Shown one piece after another: positions 7,951-16,120 of a DNA stretch of 64,000 bases. Location of the stretch: assembly GCA_937959285.1 (NCBI GenBank), contig CALGAR010000133.1, forward strand, positions 1 to 64,000, in the 5' to 3' direction. Made by a program: the position numbers and the translations under genes. Each line of letters starts with the position of its first letter. The stretch's first letter is position 1. This DNA is from an uncultured Bryobacterales bacterium (lineage in GTDB: Bacteria > Acidobacteriota > Terriglobia > Bryobacterales > Bryobacteraceae). Under the pieces are notes generated by a model. The model had not been told where the DNA came from and did no database searches. It was given only the letters and a program-made list of their open reading frames with translations.

Positions 7951-10623
7951 CTACGAAATGGCTGGATCCTTCCGCTCCGGATCCAGGCCGAGTTCAAGGA
8001 TCGCTTCCTTCACCTTTTTCGGATCGTACTTGCCTTCTTTTGAGAGAGCGTACAAAGCGGTGGCAACTACGTTCTCGGCATCAACTTCAAAGAAGCGACG
8101 AAGCTTCTGCCGACTTTCACTCCGTCCGAAACCATCCGTTCCGAGTGCCCGGAGGCGGTTCGGCAGCCACGGGGAAAGCTGGTCGAAGACGACCTTCATA
8201 TAGTCGCTGGAGCAGACAATCGGTCCTTCGGTTCCGCCCAGGACCTCGACTACGTACGGGTTCTTCGGCTTTTCCGTCGGGTGGAGGCGATTCCAGCGTT
8301 CGCAGGCGAGCGCATCCCGGCGCAGCTCATTGTAGCTGGTGACGCTGTAAACGTCGGCTGGGATCTGGTACTTCTCCTGGAGGATGCTCTGAGCGCGCAG
8401 CACCTCATTGAGGATGGCGCCGGAGCCCAGGAGCTGTACCTTCGCAGGCCCAAGGTCGGAAGATTTCAGCTTGTAGATACCCTTCAGGATTCCTTCGCGA
8501 ACTCCTTCGGGCATCGGCGGCTGCGGATAGTTCTCGTTCGCCACCGTCAGGTAGTAGAAGCACTCCTCGCCTTCCTGATACATGCGGCGGATGCCGTCTT
8601 GAATGATCACCGCAATCTCGTAGGCATATGCAGGATCATAAGCCCGGCAGGTCGGGTAGGTGCTGGCCAGAACATGACTGTGGCCATCCTGGTGTTGCAG
8701 TCCCTCCCCGCTCAGCGTAGTACGTCCCGCCGTTCCGCCGACGAGGAAGCCCTTCCCTCGTGAATCGCCAAACGCCCAGATCAGGTCGCCAACCCGCTGG
8801 AACCCGAACATGGAGTAGTAAACGAAGAACGGGATCATCGGGACGCCGTAGGTGGCGTACGCCGTGCCAGCCGCAGTGCAGGACGCCATCGAACCGGCTT
8901 CCGTAATGCCCTCTTCGATAATCTGGCCGTCCTTCGCCTCCCTGTAGTACAGGAAGTTGTCACTGTCTACCGGCGTATACAGTTGTCCCTGACTCGCGTA
9001 GATGCCGTGCTGCCGGAACATCGACTCCATGCCGAAGGTACGGGCTTCGTCCGGAATGATCGGAACAACCAGCTTGCCGATGTTCTTGTCCTTCATCAGA
9101 GTGCGAAGGATCGCGACAAAGGCCATCGTGGTCGACACGGCGCGGCCTTGAGATCCGGCAAGCGAATCGGAGAAAGCTTCCAATCCCGGCGCTTTGAAGT
9201 CGTAAGGCCGGATCTTCCGCTCCGGCAGGTAGCCGCCGAGCTTCTGCCGACGTTCGTGCAGGTAACGAATCTCCGGACTGTCGTCGGGCGGGCGGTAGAA
9301 GGAGATCGTGTGAACCGCTTCGTCGGGGATCGGAATATCGAACCGCTTGCGGAAGTATTCCATCTCCCGCTCATTCAGCTTCTTCTGCTGGTGCGTGATG
9401 TTGCGCCCCTCGCCCGCTTCGCCTAAGCCGTAGCCCTTCACGGTCTTTGCGAGAATTACGGTCGGGGCGCCGCGGTGCTCTACCGCTCGCTTGTAGGCGT
9501 TGTAGACCTTCACCGGGTCGTGTCCGCCGCGGCGAAGCCTCTCGAGCTGTTCGTCCGTGTAGTCCTCGACCAGCTTAGCCAGCTCCGGATATTTCCCGAA
9601 GAATTCCTTTCGGACGTATGCGCCGCCGCGGACTTTGAAATTCTGGAAGTCGCCATCCACGCACTCGCTCATCCGCTTGAGCAGCAGGCCGGACTTGTCA
9701 CGCGCCAACAGCTCGTCCCAGTCTCCGCCCCAGATCACCTTGATGACATTCCAGCCGGCGCCGCGGAACACCCCTTCGAGTTCCTGGATGATATTGCCGT
9801 TGCCGCGAACCGGACCGTCGAGCCGCTGCAGGTTGCAATTGACGACGAAGATCAGGTTGTCGAGATGCTCGCGCGAAGCGAGTGTCAGGGCGCCCAGCGT
9901 CTCCGGCTCGTCCGTCTCTCCGTCTCCGACAAACGCCCAAACCTTCCGCGGCGTGACCGGGATAATCCCGCGGTTCTCGAGGTACCGCATGAAGCGCGCC
10001 TGATAGATGGCGTTGATCGGGCCCAGTCCCATCGAAACGGTGGGAAACTGCCAGAAATTAGGCATCAGCCAGGGGTGGGGATAGGAAGAGAGGCCCGGGT
10101 GCTCCCGCAGCTCATGGCGGAAGTTTTCCAGATGCTTTTCATTCAGGCGGCCTTCGAGAAAGGCGCGCGCATAGACACCCGGAGAGGCATGACCCTGAAA
10201 ATACACAAAGTCACCAGGCTGATCGCCATAGCTTCCGCGCAAGAAGTGATTAAAGGCAACTTCGGTCAGGGTAGCCTGTGAGGCATAAGTAGAGATGTGT
10301 CCGCCAATGCCATCGTCATACTTGTTGGCTCGGACGACCATCGCCAGCGCATTCCACCGGACGAGGCTCTTAATGCGCCGCTCGATCTCCCGGTCCCCCG
10401 GATACTCTACTTCCTCTTCCGCGGGGATGGTATTGACGTACGGAGTGTTTAAGCGTAGCGGTGCGGTAACACCGAACGTAGCCGCCCGGTCCATCAGCCG
10501 CTGCAGTAAGTAGGAAGCCCGGTCGGGCCCTACTTCGTCAACAATCTGATCGAGTGCTTCGAGCCACTCCGCTGTCTCTTGAGGATCCAGGTCCTCTTGC
10601 GGTTCCACTTTGGTCTTCAGCAT
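7951..10623 (-). CDS. aceE: Pyruvate dehydrogenase E1 component, homodimeric type
   Basis: Thiamine-diphosphate enzyme that decarboxylates pyruvate and acetylates the lipoyl group of E2 in the pyruvate dehydrogenase complex. I set the start at ATG 10623 (MLKTKVEPQ), giving 890 residues, close to the 887 of E. coli AceE; upstream in-frame sequence to 10836 is arginine-rich and unlike the family. Visible marks: HISTYASQATLTEVAFNHFLRG, the ThDP-binding GDGETDEPE near residue 230 with a downstream asparagine, TVKGYGLG and TLSGEGLQHQDGHSH. No E2 (aceF) or E3 (lpd) gene is nearby, so the complex is split in this genome. Confident on function. Confidence 0.96.
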   Translation of the reverse strand: MLKTKVEPQEDLDPQETAEWLEALDQIVDEVGPDRASYLLQRLMDRAATFGVTAPLRLNTPYVNTIPAEEEVEYPGDREIERRIKSLVRWNALAMVVRANKYDDGIGGHISTYASQATLTEVAFNHFLRGSYGDQPGDFVYFQGHASPGVYARAFLEGRLNEKHLENFRHELREHPGLSSYPHPWLMPNFWQFPTVSMGLGPINAIYQARFMRYLENRGIIPVTPRKVWAFVGDGETDEPETLGALTLASREHLDNLIFVVNCNLQRLDGPVRGNGNIIQELEGVFRGAGWNVIKVIWGGDWDELLARDKSGLLLKRMSECVDGDFQNFKVRGGAYVRKEFFGKYPELAKLVEDYTDEQLERLRRGGHDPVKVYNAYKRAVEHRGAPTVILAKTVKGYGLGEAGEGRNITHQQKKLNEREMEYFRKRFDIPIPDEAVHTISFYRPPDDSPEIRYLHERRQKLGGYLPERKIRPYDFKAPGLEAFSDSLAGSQGRAVSTTMAFVAILRTLMKDKNIGKLVVPIIPDEARTFGMESMFRQHGIYASQGQLYTPVDSDNFLYYREAKDGQIIEEGITEAGSMASCTAAGTAYATYGVPMIPFFVYYSMFGFQRVGDLIWAFGDSRGKGFLVGGTAGRTTLSGEGLQHQDGHSHVLASTYPTCRAYDPAYAYEIAVIIQDGIRRMYQEGEECFYYLTVANENYPQPPMPEGVREGILKGIYKLKSSDLGPAKVQLLGSGAILNEVLRAQSILQEKYQIPADVYSVTSYNELRRDALACERWNRLHPTEKPKNPYVVEVLGGTEGPIVCSSDYMKVVFDQLSPWLPNRLRALGTDGFGRSESRQKLRRFFEVDAENVVATALYALSKEGKYDPKKVKEAILELGLDPERKDPAIS

Positions 10624-10723
10624 GGTCCAGGGTCTGTTACCAACATAGCGGAACGGGGTATTCACTGCAACGGTAGAACGTCCTTGACGGCGGCGCCCGC
10701 TACGTGAAATAGTCACCCTCAAT

Positions 10724-11812
10724 ATGAACCGACGTGACTTTCTCACAGCAGGAGTTGCCGCACAGGTGAGCAGCCGGGCTGCCGTGGGGGCGCCACAGCA
10801 GAAAAAACTCCCGCCGGTCCTTATGAAGGTGGGCAATCAGCACACCCACAAGCCGGATCATCTGCGGGCGATGGCAGCCTTTGGCGTGAAGAACATCTGT
10901 AGCGGTCTGCCCTCCAGAAAGTTGGACGAGAACTGGTCCGTAGACGGGCTGAAGCGCTTGAGGGAACATGTCGAGTCGTTCGGCATCAGTCTGGACATGG
11001 TGCCCCTGCCCCTGAGCTCGCTGTATATAACGAAGGCCGAGCACCCCAACATCATGCTCGGTAAGAGCCCCGAGCGGGACCGGGAGATCGACGACATCTG
11101 CCAGATGATCCGCAACGCAGCCGCGGCGGGCATTCCCACGGTCAAATACAACATGTCCATCCTCGGTGTCGTTCGAACGGAGCCTACGCGCGGACGCGGA
11201 GGCGCCTGGTACAGCACGTTCGTCTACGACAAAGCGAAGCAGGATCCCCCGCTGACCGAAGCCGGCCGCGTCACCGCGGATATCTTCTGGGAACGCATCG
11301 AGTACTTTCTCAACCGCGTTGTCCCAGTTGCGGAGGAGTACAAGGTGCGGATTGCCTGCCATCCGCACGATCCAGGCATGCCGCGCGGCAAGGGATTCCG
11401 GGGCGTGGACCGCGTGCTGGGCAGCGTCGAGGGCCTGAAACGATTCATTTCCATCAAGGAAAGCCCGTACCACGGCCTGAACTTCTGCCAGGGCACCGTG
11501 TCGGAGATGCTCGAGAATCCCCGGACGGAGATCCTCGATGTCATCCGGTACTTTGGATCGCGGAAGAAGATCTTCAACGTACACTTCCGCAACATCAAGG
11601 GGAAGTTCCTGAACTTTCAGGAGACCTTCCCGGATGATGGCGATGTCGACATGCTGGCGGCATTGCGTGTCTACCGGGAGGTCGGATACGACGGAATGCT
11701 GATGCCGGACCACGTGCCAAGAATCGAAGGCGACACCGAAGGTCGTCAGGCATTCGCCTTTGCCTTCGGCTACATTCAGGCGCTGCTGCAGGTCTTGCGC
11801 TCCGACGGCTGA
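10724..11812 (+). CDS. Exported TIM-barrel protein of the mannonate dehydratase (UxuA) / xylose-isomerase-like family
   Basis: 362 residues with an N-terminal twin-arginine-type sequence MNRRDFLTAGVAA, suggesting Tat export of a folded enzyme. The body matches the UxuA-type barrel: ACHPHDPG, LNFCQGTVSEM, FNVHFRNIKG, NFQETFPDDGDVDM and MPDHVPRIEGD supply the His/Cys/Asp/His residues that bind metal in mannonate dehydratases. UxuA converts D-mannonate to 2-keto-3-deoxygluconate in hexuronate breakdown. Exported UxuA-like proteins with a Tat signal are common in this phylum, and their reaction is not established, so I leave the substrate open. Divergent from aceE across about 100 nt. Confidence 0.8.
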   Translation: MNRRDFLTAGVAAQVSSRAAVGAPQQKKLPPVLMKVGNQHTHKPDHLRAMAAFGVKNICSGLPSRKLDENWSVDGLKRLREHVESFGISLDMVPLPLSSLYITKAEHPNIMLGKSPERDREIDDICQMIRNAAAAGIPTVKYNMSILGVVRTEPTRGRGGAWYSTFVYDKAKQDPPLTEAGRVTADIFWERIEYFLNRVVPVAEEYKVRIACHPHDPGMPRGKGFRGVDRVLGSVEGLKRFISIKESPYHGLNFCQGTVSEMLENPRTEILDVIRYFGSRKKIFNVHFRNIKGKFLNFQETFPDDGDVDMLAALRVYREVGYDGMLMPDHVPRIEGDTEGRQAFAFAFGYIQALLQVLRSDG

Positions 11813-11897
11813 GATCGCGGCTCAGCCCTCAGCGGCTCTCCGCTCAGCTTCTGCCGCGTCAGATGCGGGCCGGGCAAACTCTGGTACCCTTCGGTCG

Positions 11898-12182
11898 ATG
11901 GATGATCTATTTCCAGATCCGGATCCGGTGGAGATTCCGATCACCGACGTCTTCGATCTCCACTCCGTCCCCTCTCGCGATGTTGAGGCCATCGTGGAAG
12001 AGTATTTGATCGAAGCGAGACGGAGAGGGTTCAAGGCTCTCCGAATCATTCACGGCCGGGGTATCGGAGTGCGGAGAGAGATCGTAAGAAGCATTCTCGC
12101 CCGGACTCCCTTTGTGCTTTCCTTCGAAGATGCGCCGGCCGAAGCCGGAGGCTGGGGCGCGACGATCGTCACCCTCCGATAG
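11898..12182 (+). CDS. Stand-alone Smr domain protein
   Basis: 94-residue protein consisting almost entirely of a small MutS-related (Smr) domain, which in other proteins binds or nicks branched DNA or RNA. Seen here: DVFDLHSVPSRDV (the DLH motif near residues 17-19) and LRIIHGRGIGVRREIV (the HGxG motif). ATG 11898 is chosen because upstream in-frame sequence runs back into the end of the UxuA-like gene and is Ala/Arg-rich. The start is 85 nt after that gene's stop. No MutS2 ATPase is attached. Nuclease activity is not implied with certainty, since some stand-alone Smr proteins lack it. Confidence 0.82.
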   Translation: MDDLFPDPDPVEIPITDVFDLHSVPSRDVEAIVEEYLIEARRRGFKALRIIHGRGIGVRREIVRSILARTPFVLSFEDAPAEAGGWGATIVTLR

Positions 12183-12195
12183 CTTCCGGAATGGC

Positions 12196-15100
12196 TCAAC
12201 CGAACCTGGCGGATCTGGCAAAGGGCCTCGCCGGATGAGGCGCAAGGTTAAACAGGCAGATGTGGTCGAATGCCCACAAGTTCACCGCAGGAATGCCTAA
12301 TCCAACCGCGTAATTGAATTCCTTCTCCCACGGATAGCCCGCCCGAAACACCGGAATGAGGTGCCGAATTGATCCTTTCGGCCAGCCTAAGCTGACAGGG
12401 AAATGAATGGCTGTCAGCGCCAGATCCAGATTGCGCGACCACGCGCCGAAATCGAGCGCTTCCATCTTCAGGCGGTCAAGACCGCTCGTCTCCTTCGTCT
12501 CCCATTCCGCCGGAAAGTTCACGTAGCGATTAAGCCTTCCGCCCAACTGATGCGCTCCCGCAGGAACCGGATGATTGACGTCGTAGGGAAACAGCACCTC
12601 GAACTGAGCAGAAGGATGGAGGGTTTTCACATGGGCGATCAGCGAGGCGACATAGTCCCGTAAACGGCTGCGTAAGAAATTGGCGTCTTCGAACCCGTTC
12701 ACGGACGGGTCGTCGGTAGGAGCCCGAAAGATGTGGAGCGGACGGCCTAGCGCGGCCAGAGCGGCTTGCTTTGTTTCCTCATCGTAGTAAGCCATTCCCC
12801 CGCTCGGATTTTCGGATGACCAGTTCGTGAAAAACCACCACAGGAACTCTCCGAACTGCAGTTGGGGTGTCAGGCCGCTTGCCGCCATCAGATCCGCCAC
12901 GTCGGCGAAGACCTTCTTCTGGTAGTCGAGCATCAGGGAATTGAAAGCGCAGTGCGTCGATCTGAGGGCGCCAAAACCTACCGCCGTCTCGACCGGCTGG
13001 CCGTCCGGAAAGACTGCGGCGAAGCCTTGCGGCGGATTCACAAGCTCAAGCGATGCGGCTACGACGATTTCGCGGTTTGTTGCCGCGCACTCCCGAAACA
13101 GGTCCGAGTGCCAGGCTCGCGCTCCGGCATTGAGCGCGGGAGCAGCCGCCGCATCAACCTCCCAGACTCCCGGCGATCCCCCCATCAGGCTTCCGCTCAC
13201 CACGGCTGTTCCGGTCGAACCAGACACGGCTTCTACTTGAGCCGACAATGTAAACGAATAGGCGGCTGAGGCCGAGCGGCTCGTAATGGTGAGAACATTT
13301 CCCTGAGCCTCGGCGCGGACGCCGACCAGCGTTCCGTTGATCTGATATTCGAAGTGAAGGGCAATGATCTCCGGTGTTTCGTCTGCGAGCACGGACTTCC
13401 CGAGAACCTGGCCGCCGATTTCCACGAAGATCTGGTCACCCGGCTGAAACTGCCCTCCGAACGACACTGACGCCTGAGGCAGCACGGCATTCACGCTCTT
13501 GCGCTGATTCCACCAGAAGACACCGAGATACTCATTCAACGGCCCTCCGTAGCCCAGCTGATCAAACATCCAGAGAATCCGCGCGGGCGGCAGCTTGTAG
13601 GTGTGGTCCGTGCTGTAGTCGAGCGCCGGAGCGAGATTCGGGAGGGACGGCAAGGGATCGGGAATGTCGGAGGGTACAGCCGCTTCAAGAAAATCGAAGT
13701 AAAAAAAGCCCGGCTCCTTGAGACGCAGGTCAACGGTATGCGCGCCCGGTCCCACGCCGCTTCGTATGAGCCGGCGCGTGTTCGTCGCGGGCTCACTGTC
13801 GAGCGAGCAATTGAGGTCCGTCTCCTCGTCTCCGTCCAGCCTCACGCCGACTACACCCCGGTCGGTATAGAGCGACGTGCCCAGATAAAGATCGTGAGTG
13901 TGGAAACAGCGATAAGAGATGCGCAACGTGTCATTCGCGCTCGATGCGACATGCGCTTGTCCCCCCGAGAAAAACCCGGTCTCAATCGTCCAGTTTCCCG
14001 AATACTGGCATCGTGGATCCGTATCCTCGATTCGAACGCTGCCAGGACCGGCGACCTGCAGCATGCGAAGAGATTCGGGTCCCTCCAAGGTCCAGTTGGT
14101 GAATTCGGCTTCCCATTCAATCGGAGAGAATGCAGGCTCGTCCGTGAGAGGCGGCGCGAAGGTCAGCCACATCTGCCGGATCTCCGGAATTCCGAGCGCA
14201 GCGAAGTCGAGAGTCACACGCCAGGTCGCATCCGAGCTCCCTCCTTCGAACACAGCCGTGCGGTTCTCCGTGCGGAGCCTGTCGTTCTTCCAGTGCGCAT
14301 ACATGCGAAGCATGTTGCCGTCGTATCCGGGGCGGGCAGCCGTAATCTCGATCGTTGCGCCGCTGGCAACCGCCGATAACCCGATCAGAACCTGCGACTC
14401 CTCCCAGTTGACGCTATTGATTTGAGAGGCCAGGGCCGCTGCTACCGTTTCCGCGCCGACTCGATGCAGCGTATAGACTTCGCTGCCTGCCGTGGAGCTC
14501 ACCTCAACCGCCGAGCCATCGACGCCCCTTGCCCTGATGAGTACCTGATTGGCTGGCCCCAGTTCCGGCGACCCATCGCCCTGCCACGCGGTCACATCCG
14601 CCGAACCAGCCAGTGCATTCACGATCCCTTGAGCCACGTCTGCGCTCGAATCTCCCGGCTGCTCCTGGTAGGAATAGGTGACGCCAGCGACCGTAACGCT
14701 GTGAATCGTACCTGCCCCTGCGCTGTAGAAGTCATACGCGCATTCCACTTTGGGCACCATGTAATCGAAGGCAAAATTCAAGTACCAGAGGGTGAGGCGG
14801 TCGAACTCCTTCAAGCCGTTGTCCTGCACGACGAAGCGCGCAGACGCAGGCGTATAGTCTCCATCGACGACCTGCGCGTGATCGAACAGGCGGATGCGAG
14901 CCGAGGAGCCGTCCGCTCGTATTACGTCGAGGTAGGGCCAATCGATGGTCGGAAATTTCGGCGAATCGATCGGCATCAGGTTGCTGTACCGGACGTCAAA
15001 CCGGAGCGTCAGCCCTGCAAATCTCGTGTCGGGAAGATACCGAAGCGAAGGGTGCTCGAAGAAATTGTCAGCATCGTAAAGGACCAGAACCGCGAAGTCC

Positions 15101-15237
15101 GATGCGTCGCGAAAGACTCCTGACACCTTAAAGGAATCAGCGGTGGCCGAATGCATGGCGGCGGCAGCACCCAAGCCGTCGAAGCCGCGCAGATGCATGG
15201 TCCGATTGGGCTGGAGTTTGTAGATTCGTTCCGGCAT
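12196..15237 (-). CDS. Large multidomain protein of unknown function with beta-rich repeats and a probable C-terminal TIM-barrel
   Basis: 1013 residues, no signal peptide (starts MPERIYKLQPNRTMHLRGFDG). Residues about 35-165 are beta-rich. Residues about 175-255 (AGTIHSVTVAGVTYSYQEQPGD...) and about 590-680 (GDQIFVEIGG, GNVLTITS) are two copies of a similar beta-module of the kind that includes VAQGIVNAL and IHFEYQ-like helices. Residues about 350-560 look carbohydrate-binding-like. Residues about 700-1000 resemble a glycoside-hydrolase-like barrel (FGEFLWWFF, YYDEETK, FEVLFPYDVNHP). The layout reminds me of non-contractile tail-sheath proteins with a TIM-barrel domain, but no other tail genes are nearby. 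Ends 14 nt from the convergent Smr gene. Coding is certain, function is not. Confidence 0.75.
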   Translation of the reverse strand: MPERIYKLQPNRTMHLRGFDGLGAAAAMHSATADSFKVSGVFRDASDFAVLVLYDADNFFEHPSLRYLPDTRFAGLTLRFDVRYSNLMPIDSPKFPTIDWPYLDVIRADGSSARIRLFDHAQVVDGDYTPASARFVVQDNGLKEFDRLTLWYLNFAFDYMVPKVECAYDFYSAGAGTIHSVTVAGVTYSYQEQPGDSSADVAQGIVNALAGSADVTAWQGDGSPELGPANQVLIRARGVDGSAVEVSSTAGSEVYTLHRVGAETVAAALASQINSVNWEESQVLIGLSAVASGATIEITAARPGYDGNMLRMYAHWKNDRLRTENRTAVFEGGSSDATWRVTLDFAALGIPEIRQMWLTFAPPLTDEPAFSPIEWEAEFTNWTLEGPESLRMLQVAGPGSVRIEDTDPRCQYSGNWTIETGFFSGGQAHVASSANDTLRISYRCFHTHDLYLGTSLYTDRGVVGVRLDGDEETDLNCSLDSEPATNTRRLIRSGVGPGAHTVDLRLKEPGFFYFDFLEAAVPSDIPDPLPSLPNLAPALDYSTDHTYKLPPARILWMFDQLGYGGPLNEYLGVFWWNQRKSVNAVLPQASVSFGGQFQPGDQIFVEIGGQVLGKSVLADETPEIIALHFEYQINGTLVGVRAEAQGNVLTITSRSASAAYSFTLSAQVEAVSGSTGTAVVSGSLMGGSPGVWEVDAAAAPALNAGARAWHSDLFRECAATNREIVVAASLELVNPPQGFAAVFPDGQPVETAVGFGALRSTHCAFNSLMLDYQKKVFADVADLMAASGLTPQLQFGEFLWWFFTNWSSENPSGGMAYYDEETKQAALAALGRPLHIFRAPTDDPSVNGFEDANFLRSRLRDYVASLIAHVKTLHPSAQFEVLFPYDVNHPVPAGAHQLGGRLNRYVNFPAEWETKETSGLDRLKMEALDFGAWSRNLDLALTAIHFPVSLGWPKGSIRHLIPVFRAGYPWEKEFNYAVGLGIPAVNLWAFDHICLFNLAPHPARPFARSARFG

Positions 15238-15518
15238 AGAAGCGTTTGCGCCTTGAACCTCAGTGTAGGAACGTGACAGATTCCACGGCCGATTGGAAAC
15301 GAACCCACGCTGTTGATAATACAGGGGAAATAATTATCGGGCGATGGTCACCGGCCCTTTGCTTTGACCACAGGACGGCAGGCAGAGAAAGGCGCCAGAG
15401 ACGGAAAACTGGACAGCGCCGATATCAGCGCTTCCGGGGTGAGGTAGGAAAGGCCGAGAGGGCGGGATACGCAAGGAATGCTGGGTCCTCCGAGAGACCC
15501 AGCCGCGGTTTGAATCAG
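15238..15518. other. Intergenic region upstream of the 1013-residue gene
   Basis: 281 nt without a credible gene. It holds the hairpin at 15480-15503 after the DinB gene and presumably the minus-strand promoter of the large gene; I cannot point to a convincing promoter. Confidence 0.5.
15480..15503 (-). terminator. Probable terminator hairpin after the DinB-family gene
   Basis: GCTGGGTC (15480-15487) and GACCCAGC (15496-15503) form a perfect 8-bp stem with an 8-nt loop, 16 nt beyond the stop codon at 15519. On the minus strand it is followed by ATTCCTTG, a poor U-tract, so efficiency is uncertain. Confidence 0.6.
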
Positions 15519-16028
15519 TTACATGCCGTTTTCGTCTGCGGACGGTCCGTAGATCGCCGGAACCGGGATATTGTTCAGACGAAGATAAACGCTGAGCTGC
15601 GCGCGATGGTGAATGGTATGGTTCAGCACCCACTTCCGAATCACGCCAACACGCGGCATTGTCAACAGATTCTTACCGCCAGCCAGCAGTGACCAGTCTG
15701 CCAGCAAGACTTCATCCGAGGCGCCGGCAAGGCTTTGCCGCGCCGAAGCCACGTTCATGTCGAATAGTTCGAGCACCTCTTCCCTCGACTTAGGCTGAGG
15801 CAGGGCGCGAGCAGGTCCGTCCGGCGGCGCCAGATCAAGCGAATCGTGATTGATCGTGCCGCAGACCCAGCTCGGAATGTCTGCCAGGTGGCTTGCTAAG
15901 CTACCGAACGACATCGACTTCTCGTGCGGCGCCCAGTTGAACTTGTCGTTGGGAATGCGTTCCAGCGTGAGCCGAGTGGTGCGCATCTCGTGTTCGAATT
16001 CAGGAAGCAGGTTAGCGCTGATGCTCAT
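15519..16028 (-). CDS. DinB-family metal-binding protein
   Basis: 169-residue four-helix-bundle protein of the DinB/YfiT-like group. The expected metal-binding triad is present: His47 in SLASHLAD, and His137 and His141 in NHTIHHRAQL. This group includes thiol-dependent transferases (bacillithiol or mycothiol S-transferases, maleylpyruvate isomerase) and many members with no known reaction, so only the fold and likely divalent-metal site are assigned. ATG 16028; a run GGAGG lies just upstream on the minus strand. Divergent from the DUF1592 gene with 92 nt between. Confidence 0.88.
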   Translation of the reverse strand: MSISANLLPEFEHEMRTTRLTLERIPNDKFNWAPHEKSMSFGSLASHLADIPSWVCGTINHDSLDLAPPDGPARALPQPKSREEVLELFDMNVASARQSLAGASDEVLLADWSLLAGGKNLLTMPRVGVIRKWVLNHTIHHRAQLSVYLRLNNIPVPAIYGPSADENGM

Positions 16029-16120
16029 GTTTCCTCCAACAAGGATATTCGCCTTTTATTCGCCTAGAGTCAAGACTTTTTTTCATTGCGCCTTCAAACC
16101 TGAGAATGTAGATTGGCTTT

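Noticed and set aside
9475..10281. 268-codon plus-strand frame inside aceE
   Set aside because: Antisense to aceE in high-GC DNA; no recognisable product.
10700..11713. 337-codon minus-strand frame over the UxuA-like gene
   Set aside because: Antisense to a gene with clear UxuA motifs.
13603..14379. 258-codon plus-strand frame over the large 1013-residue gene
   Set aside because: Antisense shadow with no signal or domain.
12196..16028. Prophage or tail-like module around the large protein
   Set aside because: No capsid, terminase, portal, integrase or lysis genes; neighbours are an Smr protein and a DinB-fold protein.
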